Shown here piece after piece: positions 35,490 through 43,535 of a stretch of 64,000 bases of DNA. Numbering within the stretch: position 1 is the first letter of the stretch; each line of letters opens with the position of its first letter. Source of the stretch: Nesterenkonia sp. E16_10 (GTDB lineage Bacteria > Actinomycetota > Actinomycetes > Actinomycetales > Micrococcaceae); assembly GCF_017347085.1 (NCBI RefSeq), contig NZ_JADPSA010000022.1, positions 1 through 64,000 of the forward strand. The letters are read 5' to 3'. A program made the position numbers and the translations under genes. The notes below the pieces were generated by a model, which made no database searches, was not told the origin of the DNA, and saw nothing but the letters and a program-made list of their open reading frames with translations.

Positions 35490-35527
35490 TCAGGGTCGCG
35501 TCAGGGCGGCCTCAGGGGCCATCAGGG
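35490..35527. repeat. Helically phased TCAGGG direct repeats
   Basis: TCAGGG occurs at 35490, 35501, 35512 and 35522 (spacings 11, 11 and 10 bases) just after the panD stop and about 100 bases before the next gene. A perfect hairpin GTCTGC-AAA-GCAGAC (35546-35560) follows. This could be a regulator-binding array for the downstream promoter or a local duplication. Confidence 0.6.
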
Positions 35528-35621
35528 GTCATGGCCGTGACATCGGTCTGCAAAGCAGACTAAGTTCTAGAGGGACTCGTAAGACACGAGAGACTCATCC
35601 ACCGTCAGAACGGAGTTGACC

Positions 35622-36047
35622 ATGCGACTGTTCACACTGGGCGCCGGCATTGCCATCGGCTACATCATCGGCAGCAAGCGCGGCCAAGCGGAATTCGAGC
35701 GGAGCCTCAGCGCCGTGAAGAAGAGCGCCGCGGAGACCTGGAAGGACCCCAAGGTCCAGGACACCGTGACCAAGGCCGGAGAGACCGCCAAGCAGTACGT
35801 CTCCACCGTGGCCGACTCGGTCAAGAAGCACGCCGACGACGCCGCCGCACCGGTGACCGACGTGGCGGTCGACGCCGCCGCGCGCGCCGAGGACGCCGTG
35901 AAGAAGGCCGGCGCCAACACCGAGAAGCTGGTGGATCAGGCCGCCGAGAAGGTCGAGAAGCAGGCCGACGCCGCGGACAAGCAGGCCCGCGAGTCCTCCA
36001 AGGGCAACGGCTCCTCGAGCAGCTCCTCCGGGACCAACGCACGCTGA
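35622..36047 (+). CDS. YtxH-like membrane-anchored protein
   Basis: 141 residues. A short N-terminal hydrophobic helix (LFTLGAGIAIGYIIGSKRG) anchors an Ala/Lys/Asp-rich helical domain with repeated AEDAVKKA / AAEKVEKQAD motifs, predicted to be an amphipathic coiled coil, ending in a Ser-rich tail. Similar proteins in Gram-positive bacteria are stress-related. The ATG has GGAG upstream at 6 bases. Confidence 0.8.
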   Translation: MRLFTLGAGIAIGYIIGSKRGQAEFERSLSAVKKSAAETWKDPKVQDTVTKAGETAKQYVSTVADSVKKHADDAAAPVTDVAVDAAARAEDAVKKAGANTEKLVDQAAEKVEKQADAADKQARESSKGNGSSSSSSGTNAR

Positions 36048-36071
36048 ACCCAGGCACTGCCAAGCAGTGAG

Positions 36072-36115
36072 GGCCGTGGGCACTCGCCTTTGGAAAAGGG
36101 CGAGGGCCCGCGGCC
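36072..36115 (+). terminator. Terminator hairpin after the YtxH-like gene
   Basis: A long interrupted inverted repeat: GGCCGTGGGC with GCCCGCGGCC on the outside and CTCGCC with GGCGAG inside, around a TTTGGAAAA-type loop. It lies between the YtxH-like stop and the next start. No U tract. Confidence 0.7.
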
Positions 36116-36134
36116 GACCTATATCCTGAGACCT

Positions 36135-37100
36135 ATGCCGACTGAAGAATCCACCACCCGATTGATCCGCAAGACTCTGGGCAGCCGTTCGCTGAACGAG
36201 TACCCGGAGGCCCCGCGGCACGACCAGCTGCTGCGGCGAGCCCTGCGGCGCCGGCGAGTGACCTTGAAGCCGGTGGGTGAACACAGCCAGGTCTTCGTCT
36301 TCGGCGGGGTGGTGGTCGGCGGGATGGATTCGGTCGTGACCACCCTGGTCAGTGCGCACGCGCGGCGGATCGTCGCGGATCCGCTGCTTCTGCGCCGGCA
36401 CCTGGAGCTCCAGGAGGTGCCGCTGCCGGCGGAGCCGGTAGAGGGTGCCGAGTCAACGCAGCCTGTCGAGTCTGTCGAGTCTGAGGACTCGACCCAGTCC
36501 GTGCCGCCGACCGAGCTCTCAGCCCCGACCGATGCCGAGGAGCTCGCAGCGCCGTCCACGGTCCGCGCCTTCGTCGTGGGTGAGCGGGTGTCGGCCTCCT
36601 TGCTGCGACTGCCAGCCACGGTGCTCGGCGATGGCAGCTCGACACTGGAGCAGCTGCTGCATGCCGATGCCCGGGCCCGGAGCCGGCATGCGCTGCTGAG
36701 CAGCACCGCGCTGCCCAGCACCTCCGAGGCGTCGGCGCCCGCAGCGCGGGAGAAGCTGCGCCAGCGAGGCCTGGACCCCGAGGAGGTGCCCACCGAGGGC
36801 GCGCTCGTGCGACTGCAGGACTCGCTGGCGATCTCGGCCGGCGGGCTGAGCATCGATGTGACGACCACGCTGCCCGATGCGCTGCATGAGCTTGCAGTGG
36901 ACGCGGTCATGGCGGTCCCCGGACTCTTCGCCGCCGCCGTGGATCTCCAGGTCCCTGACCTGGAGTCCACCGAGGGCGCCGTCGTGCTGGCGGTGCTGCC
37001 CGATGCCGATATCAGCCTCGCGCATCTGCCCGGCTACGGGGAGCCCAGAGACGTCGCCGGCGCGATCGCCGAGGAGATCCTGCTGCGCGCCTCCCGGTGA
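36135..37100 (+). CDS. Divergent ATP-grasp-like protein, cyanophycin-synthetase-type domain
   Basis: 321 residues. The C-terminal half follows the layout of the ATP-grasp part of cyanophycin synthetase and related ligases: VRAFVVGERVSASLLRLPATVLGDG, then a linker, then ISAGGLSIDVTTTLPDALHELA and a later AAAVDLQVPD / VLAVLPDADISLAHLPGYG. The usual metal-binding ExN reads VLAVLP, so ATP-grasp catalysis may be lost. A Glu/Ser/Thr-rich segment (about 100-140) separates the N-terminal region. TATCCT (36122-36127) ends 7 bases before the ATG. Its last 67 bases overlap the convergent monooxygenase gene. The fold assignment is by pattern only. Confidence 0.6.
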   Translation: MPTEESTTRLIRKTLGSRSLNEYPEAPRHDQLLRRALRRRRVTLKPVGEHSQVFVFGGVVVGGMDSVVTTLVSAHARRIVADPLLLRRHLELQEVPLPAEPVEGAESTQPVESVESEDSTQSVPPTELSAPTDAEELAAPSTVRAFVVGERVSASLLRLPATVLGDGSSTLEQLLHADARARSRHALLSSTALPSTSEASAPAAREKLRQRGLDPEEVPTEGALVRLQDSLAISAGGLSIDVTTTLPDALHELAVDAVMAVPGLFAAAVDLQVPDLESTEGAVVLAVLPDADISLAHLPGYGEPRDVAGAIAEEILLRASR

Positions 37101-38449
37101 TCGGCCCGGCGCGCGGGGTGATCCGCGCCCAGGTGCGGCCCCGCTTCGAGCAGCGTCTCGCGCAGCGTCACCGGGGTCTCGGGACGCTGGGGCAGCAGGC
37201 CGCGGCGCTGCAGCTCCGGAGTCACGAAGCTCTCGAAACGTTCGAAGTCCGCGGGACGCACCGCCGCTGAGATGTTGAACCCGTCCACCCCGGAGAGCTC
37301 CTTGAACCGGACCAGCTCGTCGACGACCTGCACCGGGTCCCCGACGATCAACGGACCTCGGCCACCGATGGAGATGAACTCCGCGACATCACGCACGGTC
37401 CAGCGCCGGGTCGGGTCCTTGGTGAACATCGCCAGCGCCGACCGGTTCGCCTCGGTGGTGACGTCGGTGAGGACATCGTCCTCGTGCAGCCCCGAGAGAT
37501 CCACCCCGGTCCACCCGCCGAAGAGCGCGAGCGCCGAGGCGGTGTCCACGTACTCGCGGTATTCACGCAGCCGCGCCTGAGCCAGCTCCTCGGTCTCCGC
37601 CACGACGATGGTGGCCATGGCAAAGAACCGGACCGATTCGGGATCCCTGCCCGCCTCCAGCAGCGCGCCCCGGGTGCCGGAGACCTGGGTCGCCAGCCGC
37701 TGCGGGGAGGAGCTGATCACGAAGATCGCCTCGCCGTGGTCCACCGCGAACTTCTGCCCCCGGGCGGAGGAGCCCGCCTGGAAGAGCAGCGGCGTCCGCT
37801 GCGGCCCCGGATGGGTGAGCATCTCACCGGGCACGCTGAACCACTCCCCCTCGTGCTTGATCGGGTGCACCTTCTCCGGGTCCACGAAGACCCCGGTGGA
37901 CCGGTCCGCCAGCACCGCATCCGCCTCGAAGGAATGCTCGAAGAGCTTGTACATCACCTCGAGGTACTCATCCGCGCGGTCATAGCGCTCGTCATGCGGG
38001 ATCTGCGCGAGGAGTCCGAGATTGCGCGCCGCGGAGTCCTGATAGCTGGTGACGATGTTCCACGCGATCCGACCCCGGGTGAGGTGATCCAGGGTGGCGA
38101 AGCGTCGGGCCAGCGCGTAGGGCGGCTCATAGGTGACCGAGGCGGTCAGCCCGAAGCCGAGATGCGTGGTGGCCGCCGCGAGCGCAGGCACGATCACCTG
38201 GGGGTCCAGCAGCGGAAACTGCACTCCGCCGCGGGCCGCAGCCTCGGCGGTGCCGCCATAGACGTCGTAGACCCCGGGAATGTCCGCCAGGAACAGCGAG
38301 GAGAACCCGGCGCGCTCCACGGTCCGGGCGAGCTCCGTCCAGTACTCCAGCGTGTCGAACTCCTCGATCCGGGATTCAGGGTGGCGCCACAGGCCTGGCG
38401 ACTGGTGCACCGGGACCAACATGTCGAAGGCGTTGAAATGGATGGTCAT
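37034..38449 (-). CDS. FMN-dependent monooxygenase, NtaA/SnaA/DszA family (copy 1)
   Basis: 471 residues from the ATG at 38449, with AAGGAG 5 bases upstream. Luciferase-like TIM-barrel segments of the NtaA/SnaA/DszA subfamily are clear: FNAFDM...HQSPGLWRHPES, GRIAWNIVTSYQDSAARN, DRADEYLEVMYKLFE and LLFQAGSSARGQKFA. Members use FMNH2 and O2 to cleave C-N, C-S or sulfone bonds; DszA opens dibenzothiophene sulfone. Here it is coupled by ATGA to a DszC-like gene and lies in the S-box-controlled met operon, so a sulfur-containing substrate is likely. The C-terminus overlaps the convergent ATP-grasp-like gene by 67 bases. Confidence 0.88.
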   Translation of the reverse strand: MTIHFNAFDMLVPVHQSPGLWRHPESRIEEFDTLEYWTELARTVERAGFSSLFLADIPGVYDVYGGTAEAAARGGVQFPLLDPQVIVPALAAATTHLGFGLTASVTYEPPYALARRFATLDHLTRGRIAWNIVTSYQDSAARNLGLLAQIPHDERYDRADEYLEVMYKLFEHSFEADAVLADRSTGVFVDPEKVHPIKHEGEWFSVPGEMLTHPGPQRTPLLFQAGSSARGQKFAVDHGEAIFVISSSPQRLATQVSGTRGALLEAGRDPESVRFFAMATIVVAETEELAQARLREYREYVDTASALALFGGWTGVDLSGLHEDDVLTDVTTEANRSALAMFTKDPTRRWTVRDVAEFISIGGRGPLIVGDPVQVVDELVRFKELSGVDGFNISAAVRPADFERFESFVTPELQRRGLLPQRPETPVTLRETLLEAGPHLGADHPARRADHREARSRISSAIAPATSLGSP

Positions 38450-39666
38450 GAGCTCTCCTTGGCCTCGCCGATGGCGTTGAGCCCCTGGGGCACGGTGCCG
38501 CTGATCTCGTACTCGCCCAGCGAGCGGGCACGAAAGACGATCGGGTTGTGGGTGGCGATGGTCTGCGCGTTGCGCCAATGCCGGTCCAGCGCCTTGGTGC
38601 GCAGCGTGGCGGAGGCGCCCACGGTCTGGAACAGCTCCGAGGTCACCGCCAGCACCAGCTCAGGCACACTGACCTGGGCCTGTTCCACCGCGATCTCCGC
38701 CTGGTGGACCGCAGCCGGGGGCTCGGCGTCGAATCCGGGGTCTGCGGTGCCGGCCTGCAGGCCTGCGCTCAGCGCCCGGTCCAGGGTGCGGGCCGCCTGG
38801 AGCACCGCGGCCTCGGCCACGAAGGCCTTCGAGGACATCCGGCCCACGACCTGCTGGATCAGCGGGTCGTGGCTGAAGGCCTGACCCGCGGTGGAGGTGT
38901 TGAAGGTACGGGTGCGCCGGGCCAGGGTGGCGGTGGCGTCTGCCAGCGCCGCCTTGGCGATGCCGACCTGCACGGCGAGCAGGTACAGCTGGAAGAACGC
39001 CGCCTCATGGACGGATTCGTGGTCCCCGGGCCGGCGTGCGAGCACCCCGAGATCCTCCACCGCGACGGCGTCCAGCAGCGTGGTGCCGGTGCCGGTGAGC
39101 TTCTGCCCGAAGCCGTCCCAGTCATCGAGCAGCGTCACTCCGGGGGCATCGGTGGGCACCACCGCGAAGCGCCGCCCCTCCCCCTCGAGCGCCTGGGCGG
39201 CCGAGACCCGGGTATAGCTGGAGAAGATGGTGCCGGTGGAGTAGTACTTCTCTCCGGTGAGCCGGACGGCGCCGTGCTCGTCATATTCGAGTCGGGTGTT
39301 CAGGCTGCCCAGCGCGTTGCCGCCCTTTTCGGTGGAGGCATTTCCCACGGTGCTGCCCCGGCGCACTCGGGCGTACCAGAGCTCACGCACCGGCGCCGGC
39401 TGGAAGCGCAGCGACTCGACGAACCCGAAGTGTCCCCGGTAGAGGTGGGCGATGTTGGAATCGGCTTCGGCGAGCGCGATCACCTCGGTGATCAGCTCCT
39501 CCAGGCTCAGCTCCTCGCCGCCGAACTCCGCCGGTACGCGCAGCGCGCCGAACCCGGCCCCGTCGAGCCAGCCGACCTGCTCGAAGGGCAGGGTCCGTTC
39601 CAACTCCCGCTGGACGGCACCCTCCCTGATGCGGCTCAGCAGCTCGGGTGGAATGTTGCGACTCAT
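38446..39666 (-). CDS. Acyl-CoA-dehydrogenase-fold flavin monooxygenase, DszC/SfnC-like (copy 1)
   Basis: 406 residues with the acyl-CoA dehydrogenase fold: N-terminal helical domain, central beta domain (LTGEKYYSTGTIFSSYTRV, DDWDGFGQKLTGTGTT) and C-terminal helical domain ending RHWRNAQTIATHNP, which is the pattern of DszC/SfnC-type monooxygenases and not of fatty-acid dehydrogenases. They oxygenate sulfur compounds with FMNH2. Overlaps MetQ and the DszA-like gene by ATGA on both sides, showing translational coupling in one operon. Confidence 0.87.
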   Translation of the reverse strand: MSRNIPPELLSRIREGAVQRELERTLPFEQVGWLDGAGFGALRVPAEFGGEELSLEELITEVIALAEADSNIAHLYRGHFGFVESLRFQPAPVRELWYARVRRGSTVGNASTEKGGNALGSLNTRLEYDEHGAVRLTGEKYYSTGTIFSSYTRVSAAQALEGEGRRFAVVPTDAPGVTLLDDWDGFGQKLTGTGTTLLDAVAVEDLGVLARRPGDHESVHEAAFFQLYLLAVQVGIAKAALADATATLARRTRTFNTSTAGQAFSHDPLIQQVVGRMSSKAFVAEAAVLQAARTLDRALSAGLQAGTADPGFDAEPPAAVHQAEIAVEQAQVSVPELVLAVTSELFQTVGASATLRTKALDRHWRNAQTIATHNPIVFRARSLGEYEISGTVPQGLNAIGEAKESS

Positions 39667-40565
39667 GATCCGTTCACCTGTTTCCATGCGGCGTCGATGT
39701 CTCGGTCGAAGGCCGGGGTGAGCAGCCCGTCGAGATACTCGCCGTACCACTCACGGACCTCCGCGGAATGATAGGCAGCCTTGAGCGCCTGGTATCGCTC
39801 GGGTTCCTCCTCTCGGAAGCCCGGTCGGGCGCAGACGGCCAGTGCGAAGGGCAGCGCCTCCTCCGCCGATTCCATGATCAGCACCTCCTCGGGGAGCACA
39901 TCGACCTCGGCGAGCAGCCGGGCGAAACCGAAGACGGCGTCGACGTCGGAGTAGATCTGCCCCACGGACTGCTGGTCCACCTCGATGAACGCCAGGTTCT
40001 TGGGGTTGGCGGTGATGTCGTGGACGCTCAGCGCGGCCACCGGCTTGGACTCGTCGATCTCGATCAGTCCGCCGCGGGCCAGCAGCCGTATCCCGCGTCC
40101 GTTGTTCGCGGTGTCCACCGGCAGCGCGATCTGGGCGCCGTCAGGGATCTCCTCCAGGGAGTCGTAGGGCTGGGAGTAGATGCCCGAGGGCTGTTCGAAC
40201 ATGAAGAAGATCGGTTCGATGTCCAGGTCGTTGTCCTCGTTGAACTGGCGCAGGTAGCTGATGTTCTGGAAGAAGTTGACGTCGTACTCGCCATTGTTCA
40301 CCGCATGGTTGGGCTGGATGATGTCGGTGACGTAGGTGGCGTCGAACTCCCAGCCCTCGGCCTCCAGGATGCGCTGGGCGAGCTGGGTCGGCTCCTGGAA
40401 GGGTGCGTTCTCGGTGACCACCAGGCGCAGGGTGCGCTCACCGCCGATCCGGTCCACCAGTCCGCAGCCGGAGGTGAGGCTCCCGACGCCGAGCAGAGCA
40501 GCCATGCCCAGTGAGCCGCTCAATACTCGACGCCGGGAGAGTGTGGGGGCGCTGGAGGTGCTCAT
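39663..40565 (-). CDS. Substrate-binding lipoprotein, MetQ/NlpA family (copy 1)
   Basis: 300 residues from the ATG at 40565. SRRRVLSGSLG followed by a hydrophobic stretch and lipobox LTSGC indicates a lipoprotein, with a twin-arginine-like start. The NlpA/MetQ fold is clear: LRLVVTENAPFQEP, YVTDIIQPNHAVNNGEYDVNFFQ, ALPVDTANNGRGIRLLARGGLI, DVDAVFGFARL. It should capture methionine or an oxidised relative for the MetNI transporter. A second MetQ paralogue is directly upstream with an ATGA overlap. Confidence 0.9.
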   Translation of the reverse strand: MSTSSAPTLSRRRVLSGSLGMAALLGVGSLTSGCGLVDRIGGERTLRLVVTENAPFQEPTQLAQRILEAEGWEFDATYVTDIIQPNHAVNNGEYDVNFFQNISYLRQFNEDNDLDIEPIFFMFEQPSGIYSQPYDSLEEIPDGAQIALPVDTANNGRGIRLLARGGLIEIDESKPVAALSVHDITANPKNLAFIEVDQQSVGQIYSDVDAVFGFARLLAEVDVLPEEVLIMESAEEALPFALAVCARPGFREEEPERYQALKAAYHSAEVREWYGEYLDGLLTPAFDRDIDAAWKQVNGS

Positions 40566-41434
40566 GCGCTGAAGTCCGTCCAGATCTCTTCGGCATTGTC
40601 GATGGTGATGAAGTCCTCGAAGTCGATGACCCCGCCCTGGTAGTCCTCGAACCACTGCTGGACCTCCTCGGACTGGAAGGCGTCCTGCAGCGCCTGCGCC
40701 TGTTCATCGGTGACCCCGTCTGGTCCGACGGCGACCACACAGGTGAACGGGGTGCGCACCTCTTCGCGGCCGTCTTCGATGCTCAGCGCCGTCTGCTCCA
40801 CGTCGAGGTCGGCCTCGGCGATCAGCCGGACGAACGCGAAGCCGGCGTCGACGTCGGGCAGCACCTGCGCGGCGGACTGCTGGTCGGTCTCCACGAATCG
40901 GAAGTCCCGGGGATTCTGTGTGATGTCGTTCTGGGTCAGGTCGATGATCGAGACGCTCTCGTCGATCTCGATCAGGCCCTCGTCGGCGAGCAGCTGCAGC
41001 GCCCGGCCGTTGTTCGAGGGGTCCACCGGCAGGTTGATCTCGGCCCCATCGGGCAGCTCTTCCAGCGAGTCATGCTCCAGCGAGAACAGCCCGGCCGGGG
41101 CGTAGTAGACCGAGAACAGCGGCTCGACCTGCGTGTCGTTGGACGCGTTGAAGTTGTTCAGATACGCGAGGTGCTGGAAGTAGTTGCCCTCGAACTCACC
41201 CTGGTCGACCACCTGGTTGGGCTGGACGATGTCGGTCATATAGGTGATGTCCAGTTCGTAGCCCTGCTCCTCGAGCAGCTCTGCGGCGATCTCGGCGGGC
41301 TCCTGGAAGGGCGCGGACTCGGTGACCACGATGCTGATGGTGGAATCGTCCTCCACCAGCCCGCAGCCGGTCAGGCTCAGGGCGGCGGCGGAGAGGACTG
41401 CGCCGGCGAGGATCGCGGGGCGTGGAGGATGCAT
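40562..41434 (-). CDS. Substrate-binding lipoprotein, MetQ/NlpA family (copy 2)
   Basis: 290 residues. Signal peptide with lipobox LSLTGC (Cys near residue 24). MetQ motifs are VVTESAPFQEP, YMTDIVQPNQVVDQGEFEGNYFQH and LPVDPSNNGRALQLLADEGLI. It differs from the downstream paralogue in many pocket-lining stretches, so the two may bind different ligands for the same MetNI pair. It is separated from metI by an unusual 186-base spacer. Confidence 0.9.
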   Translation of the reverse strand: MHPPRPAILAGAVLSAAALSLTGCGLVEDDSTISIVVTESAPFQEPAEIAAELLEEQGYELDITYMTDIVQPNQVVDQGEFEGNYFQHLAYLNNFNASNDTQVEPLFSVYYAPAGLFSLEHDSLEELPDGAEINLPVDPSNNGRALQLLADEGLIEIDESVSIIDLTQNDITQNPRDFRFVETDQQSAAQVLPDVDAGFAFVRLIAEADLDVEQTALSIEDGREEVRTPFTCVVAVGPDGVTDEQAQALQDAFQSEEVQQWFEDYQGGVIDFEDFITIDNAEEIWTDFSA

Positions 41435-41620
41435 GGGTTTGAGCTGCTTTCTCTGGCGGGGCCACAGGGGGCCCAGAGGGTGTGCGGGAAGGGGCCGGGC
41501 GCGCGGTCGGAGGCCCGCCCGGGCCGTGTGGTGGGGTCTTCTTCGGTGTGGTGGGGTCTGCTTCAGCGTGGTGCTGCGATCGGCGCTGGCGCGACCGGCG
41601 GTCAGGCTGTGATGTCTCGG
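41435..41620 (-). other. Spacer inside the met operon with short tandem repeats
   Basis: A G-rich 186-base gap lies between metI and metQ copy 2 in an otherwise overlapping operon. It holds a 20-base tandem repeat (GTGTGGTGGGGTCT..., 41530-41570) and a 19-base duplication of the metI coding end (GGTCAGGCTGTGATG at 41600, GGTCAGGCGGTGATG at 41619). No open frame with a start signal is seen; it may be a processing or attenuation site. Confidence 0.55.
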
Positions 41621-42289
41621 TCAGGCGGTGATGCGCCGGTCCGAGGCCCGGGCGAGCCGGGTGCCGGTGAACTGCACCAGGGTCACCAGGAGAACCATCA
41701 GCACGATCGCGGCGATCATGGTGGGGGTCTCGTAGCGGTAGTACCCATAGCGGATCGCGAGGTCTCCGATGCCGCCGCCGCCGACCAGTCCGGACATCGC
41801 CGAATAGGAGATGAAGCTGACCGTGGTGATGGTGATCGAGCCGATCAGTCCAGGCTTCGCGTCGACCAGGAGCACGTTGCGGATGATCTGTCCGCGGGTG
41901 GCGCCCATCGCCCGGGAGGCCTCCACCGCCCCGGAGCCCAGCTGGGTGATGTTCTGCTCCACCAGGCGGGCGAAGTACGGGATGGCGTTGATCGTGAGCG
42001 GAACGATCACCGCGGCGGTGCCCACCGAGGTGCCCACCACGAACCGGGTGAACGGGATGATCGCGATGAGCAGGATCAGGAACGGGAAGGACCGGATCAT
42101 GTTCACCACCCCGGAGACCAGGGCGTGGGAGCGGGGTCGCGGCGCGAGCCCGTCGGGGGCGTGGACGAAGAGCCAGATGCCCAGCGGGGTGCCCAGCAGG
42201 ACCGCGAGCGGTATGGCCACCGCGATCATCGCGAAGGTCTCCAGCATGGCCTGGTTGATCTCGGGGAGCCGTTCGATGATCAGATCCAT
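41621..42289 (-). CDS. metI: Methionine-type ABC transporter permease
   Basis: 222 residues with five to six membrane helices and the MetI segment GAVEASRAMGATRGQIIRNVLLVDAKPGLIGS, which contains the EAA loop that contacts MetN. Length is normal for MetI. ATG overlaps the metN stop by one base. Together with MetN and the two MetQ proteins it forms the importer at the start of this S-box operon. Confidence 0.92.
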   Translation of the reverse strand: MDLIIERLPEINQAMLETFAMIAVAIPLAVLLGTPLGIWLFVHAPDGLAPRPRSHALVSGVVNMIRSFPFLILLIAIIPFTRFVVGTSVGTAAVIVPLTINAIPYFARLVEQNITQLGSGAVEASRAMGATRGQIIRNVLLVDAKPGLIGSITITTVSFISYSAMSGLVGGGGIGDLAIRYGYYRYETPTMIAAIVLMVLLVTLVQFTGTRLARASDRRITA

Positions 42290-43185
42290 CAGCGCACACC
42301 CCCGGTCGACCCGGCCAGCGCGGCGGGCTGCGCCCGGGGCGTCGGGGCCTGTTGCGAGATCTGCTGGTCATGGTGGCCCGGCCCGTGGTCCCCGGAACCT
42401 GGCAGATCTGCATCCGGGCCGTTGCGGTCCAGTTGAATGCCGTCGCTGAGCAGGTACTTTCCGATGGAGGTTCGCGGATCGAAGCCTTCCCGGCGCAGTT
42501 CGCTCGCGGGGAACTCCTCGACCACGCGGCCGTCCTCCATGACCGCGACATCGTCGGCGAGGGCCTTGATGACCTCCATCTCGTGGGTCACGATCACCAC
42601 GGTGATGCCGAACTCGCGGTTCACATCCGCAAGGTACTGCAGCACGGTGGCGGTGGTGAAGGGATCCAGGGCGGAGGTCGGCTCGTCGCAGAGCAGCACC
42701 TCCGGTTTGGTGGCCAGCGCCCGGGCGATCGCCACGCGCTGCTTCTGTCCTCCCGAGAGCTGTGCGGGATAGACCGAGGCCTTGTCCGTGATGTCCACGA
42801 TCTCCAGCGCCTCCGCTACCCGGCGAAGTCGTTCGCCGCGGTCCCTGACCCCGGCGAACTTCAGTGACAGCTCGACGTTCTGGGCGACGCTGAGGTTGTT
42901 CACCAGATTGAATCCCTGAAAGATCATGCCGATCTGGTGCCGGGCCCGGCGCAGATCGGCGCCGGAGAGGCTGGTCAGCTCGGTGCCGCCGACGCTGACC
43001 CGACCGGAGCTGGGACGCTCCAGCAGATTGATGTTGCGCAGCAGCGTGGACTTGCCGGCTCCGGAGAACCCGATGATGCCTTGGATCTTGCCGCGCGACA
43101 CCTCAAGAGTGACGTCATCGATAGCGGTCAGCGGCTCTCGGCCGCGGGCGGCGAAGGTCGTCGAGACATGGGACAGGGAAATCAT
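42289..43185 (-). CDS. metN: Methionine-type ABC transporter ATPase lacking the NIL domain
   Basis: 298 residues. Walker A GFSGAGKST, Q-loop FQGFNLVNN, signature LSGGQKQR, Walker B EVLLCDEPTSALD and switch THEMEV are intact. E. coli MetN is about 343 residues and ends in the NIL (ACT-like) domain that binds methionine and shuts the pump. Here the region after about 245 is a short His/Gln/Pro-rich tail, so that feedback site seems missing. First gene after the S-box riboswitch; the ATG is 8 bases from GGAG. Confidence 0.9.
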   Translation of the reverse strand: MISLSHVSTTFAARGREPLTAIDDVTLEVSRGKIQGIIGFSGAGKSTLLRNINLLERPSSGRVSVGGTELTSLSGADLRRARHQIGMIFQGFNLVNNLSVAQNVELSLKFAGVRDRGERLRRVAEALEIVDITDKASVYPAQLSGGQKQRVAIARALATKPEVLLCDEPTSALDPFTTATVLQYLADVNREFGITVVIVTHEMEVIKALADDVAVMEDGRVVEEFPASELRREGFDPRTSIGKYLLSDGIQLDRNGPDADLPGSGDHGPGHHDQQISQQAPTPRAQPAALAGSTGGVR

Positions 43186-43192
43186 GAGGCAT

Positions 43193-43291
43193 GCTCCATC
43201 GGTCCTGGCGTTAGCACCCGGCGGAGGCGGTGAAGCCCTCCGGGTTGCTGCGACGTCTTCGAGCCAGATCTCTCAGTCGCTCTGGATGGTT
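43193..43291 (-). ncRNA. S-box (SAM-I) riboswitch upstream of metN
   Basis: Reading on the minus strand: CCATCCAGAGCGAC, GAGAGATCTGGCTC, CGCAGCAACCC, then GGGTGCTAACGCCAGGA and GATGG closing P1 with CCATC. These are the S-box core elements, including GCTAA. P1's GATGG runs directly into GGAG, the metN Shine-Dalgarno, so SAM binding should hide it. Confidence 0.9.
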
Positions 43292-43301
43292 GAACGTCTT
43301 C

Positions 43302-43332
43302 ACTGTAGGCGTGAATATAGTGTGGAAGTCAA
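43302..43332 (-). promoter_or_regulatory. Promoter of the metNIQ operon
   Basis: On the minus strand TTGACT (43327-43332) and TACAGT (43302-43307) are 19 bases apart, directly upstream of the riboswitch. Confidence 0.55.
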
Positions 43333-43376
43333 GTCCGCCTCGGTGTTGCGTTTTATCTCACCAGATGAACGTGACG

Positions 43377-43406
43377 TTGATGGAATTCCGGGTCGGGGCG
43401 TAGGGT
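43377..43406 (+). promoter_or_regulatory. Promoter of the ssuBAC operon
   Basis: TTGATG (43377-43382) and TAGGGT (43401-43406) with an 18-base spacer, about 10 bases before the plus-strand riboswitch. Confidence 0.6.
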
Positions 43407-43415
43407 GAATCGCGT

Positions 43416-43525
43416 ACCATCCCGAGCGGCCGAGAGATCTGGCTCGTCGACGCCGCAGCAACCCAGGGAGGGGCACCTTTGCAAGGGTGTCCTTTCGCCG
43501 GGTGCTACCGCCAGGACCGATGGGA
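43416..43525 (+). ncRNA. S-box (SAM-I) riboswitch upstream of ssuB
   Basis: CCATCCCGAGCGGC, GAGAGATCTGGCTC, CGCCGCAGCAACCC and GGGTGCTACCGCCAGGACCGATGG follow the S-box order. It has an extended extra hairpin (GGCACCTT-TGC-AAGGGTGTC, about 43469-43490) between the two core halves, and GCTAC where the consensus is GCTAA. P1's GATGG overlaps GGGAG, the probable ssuB Shine-Dalgarno. Confidence 0.87.
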
Positions 43526-43535
43526 GTATCCTCTG

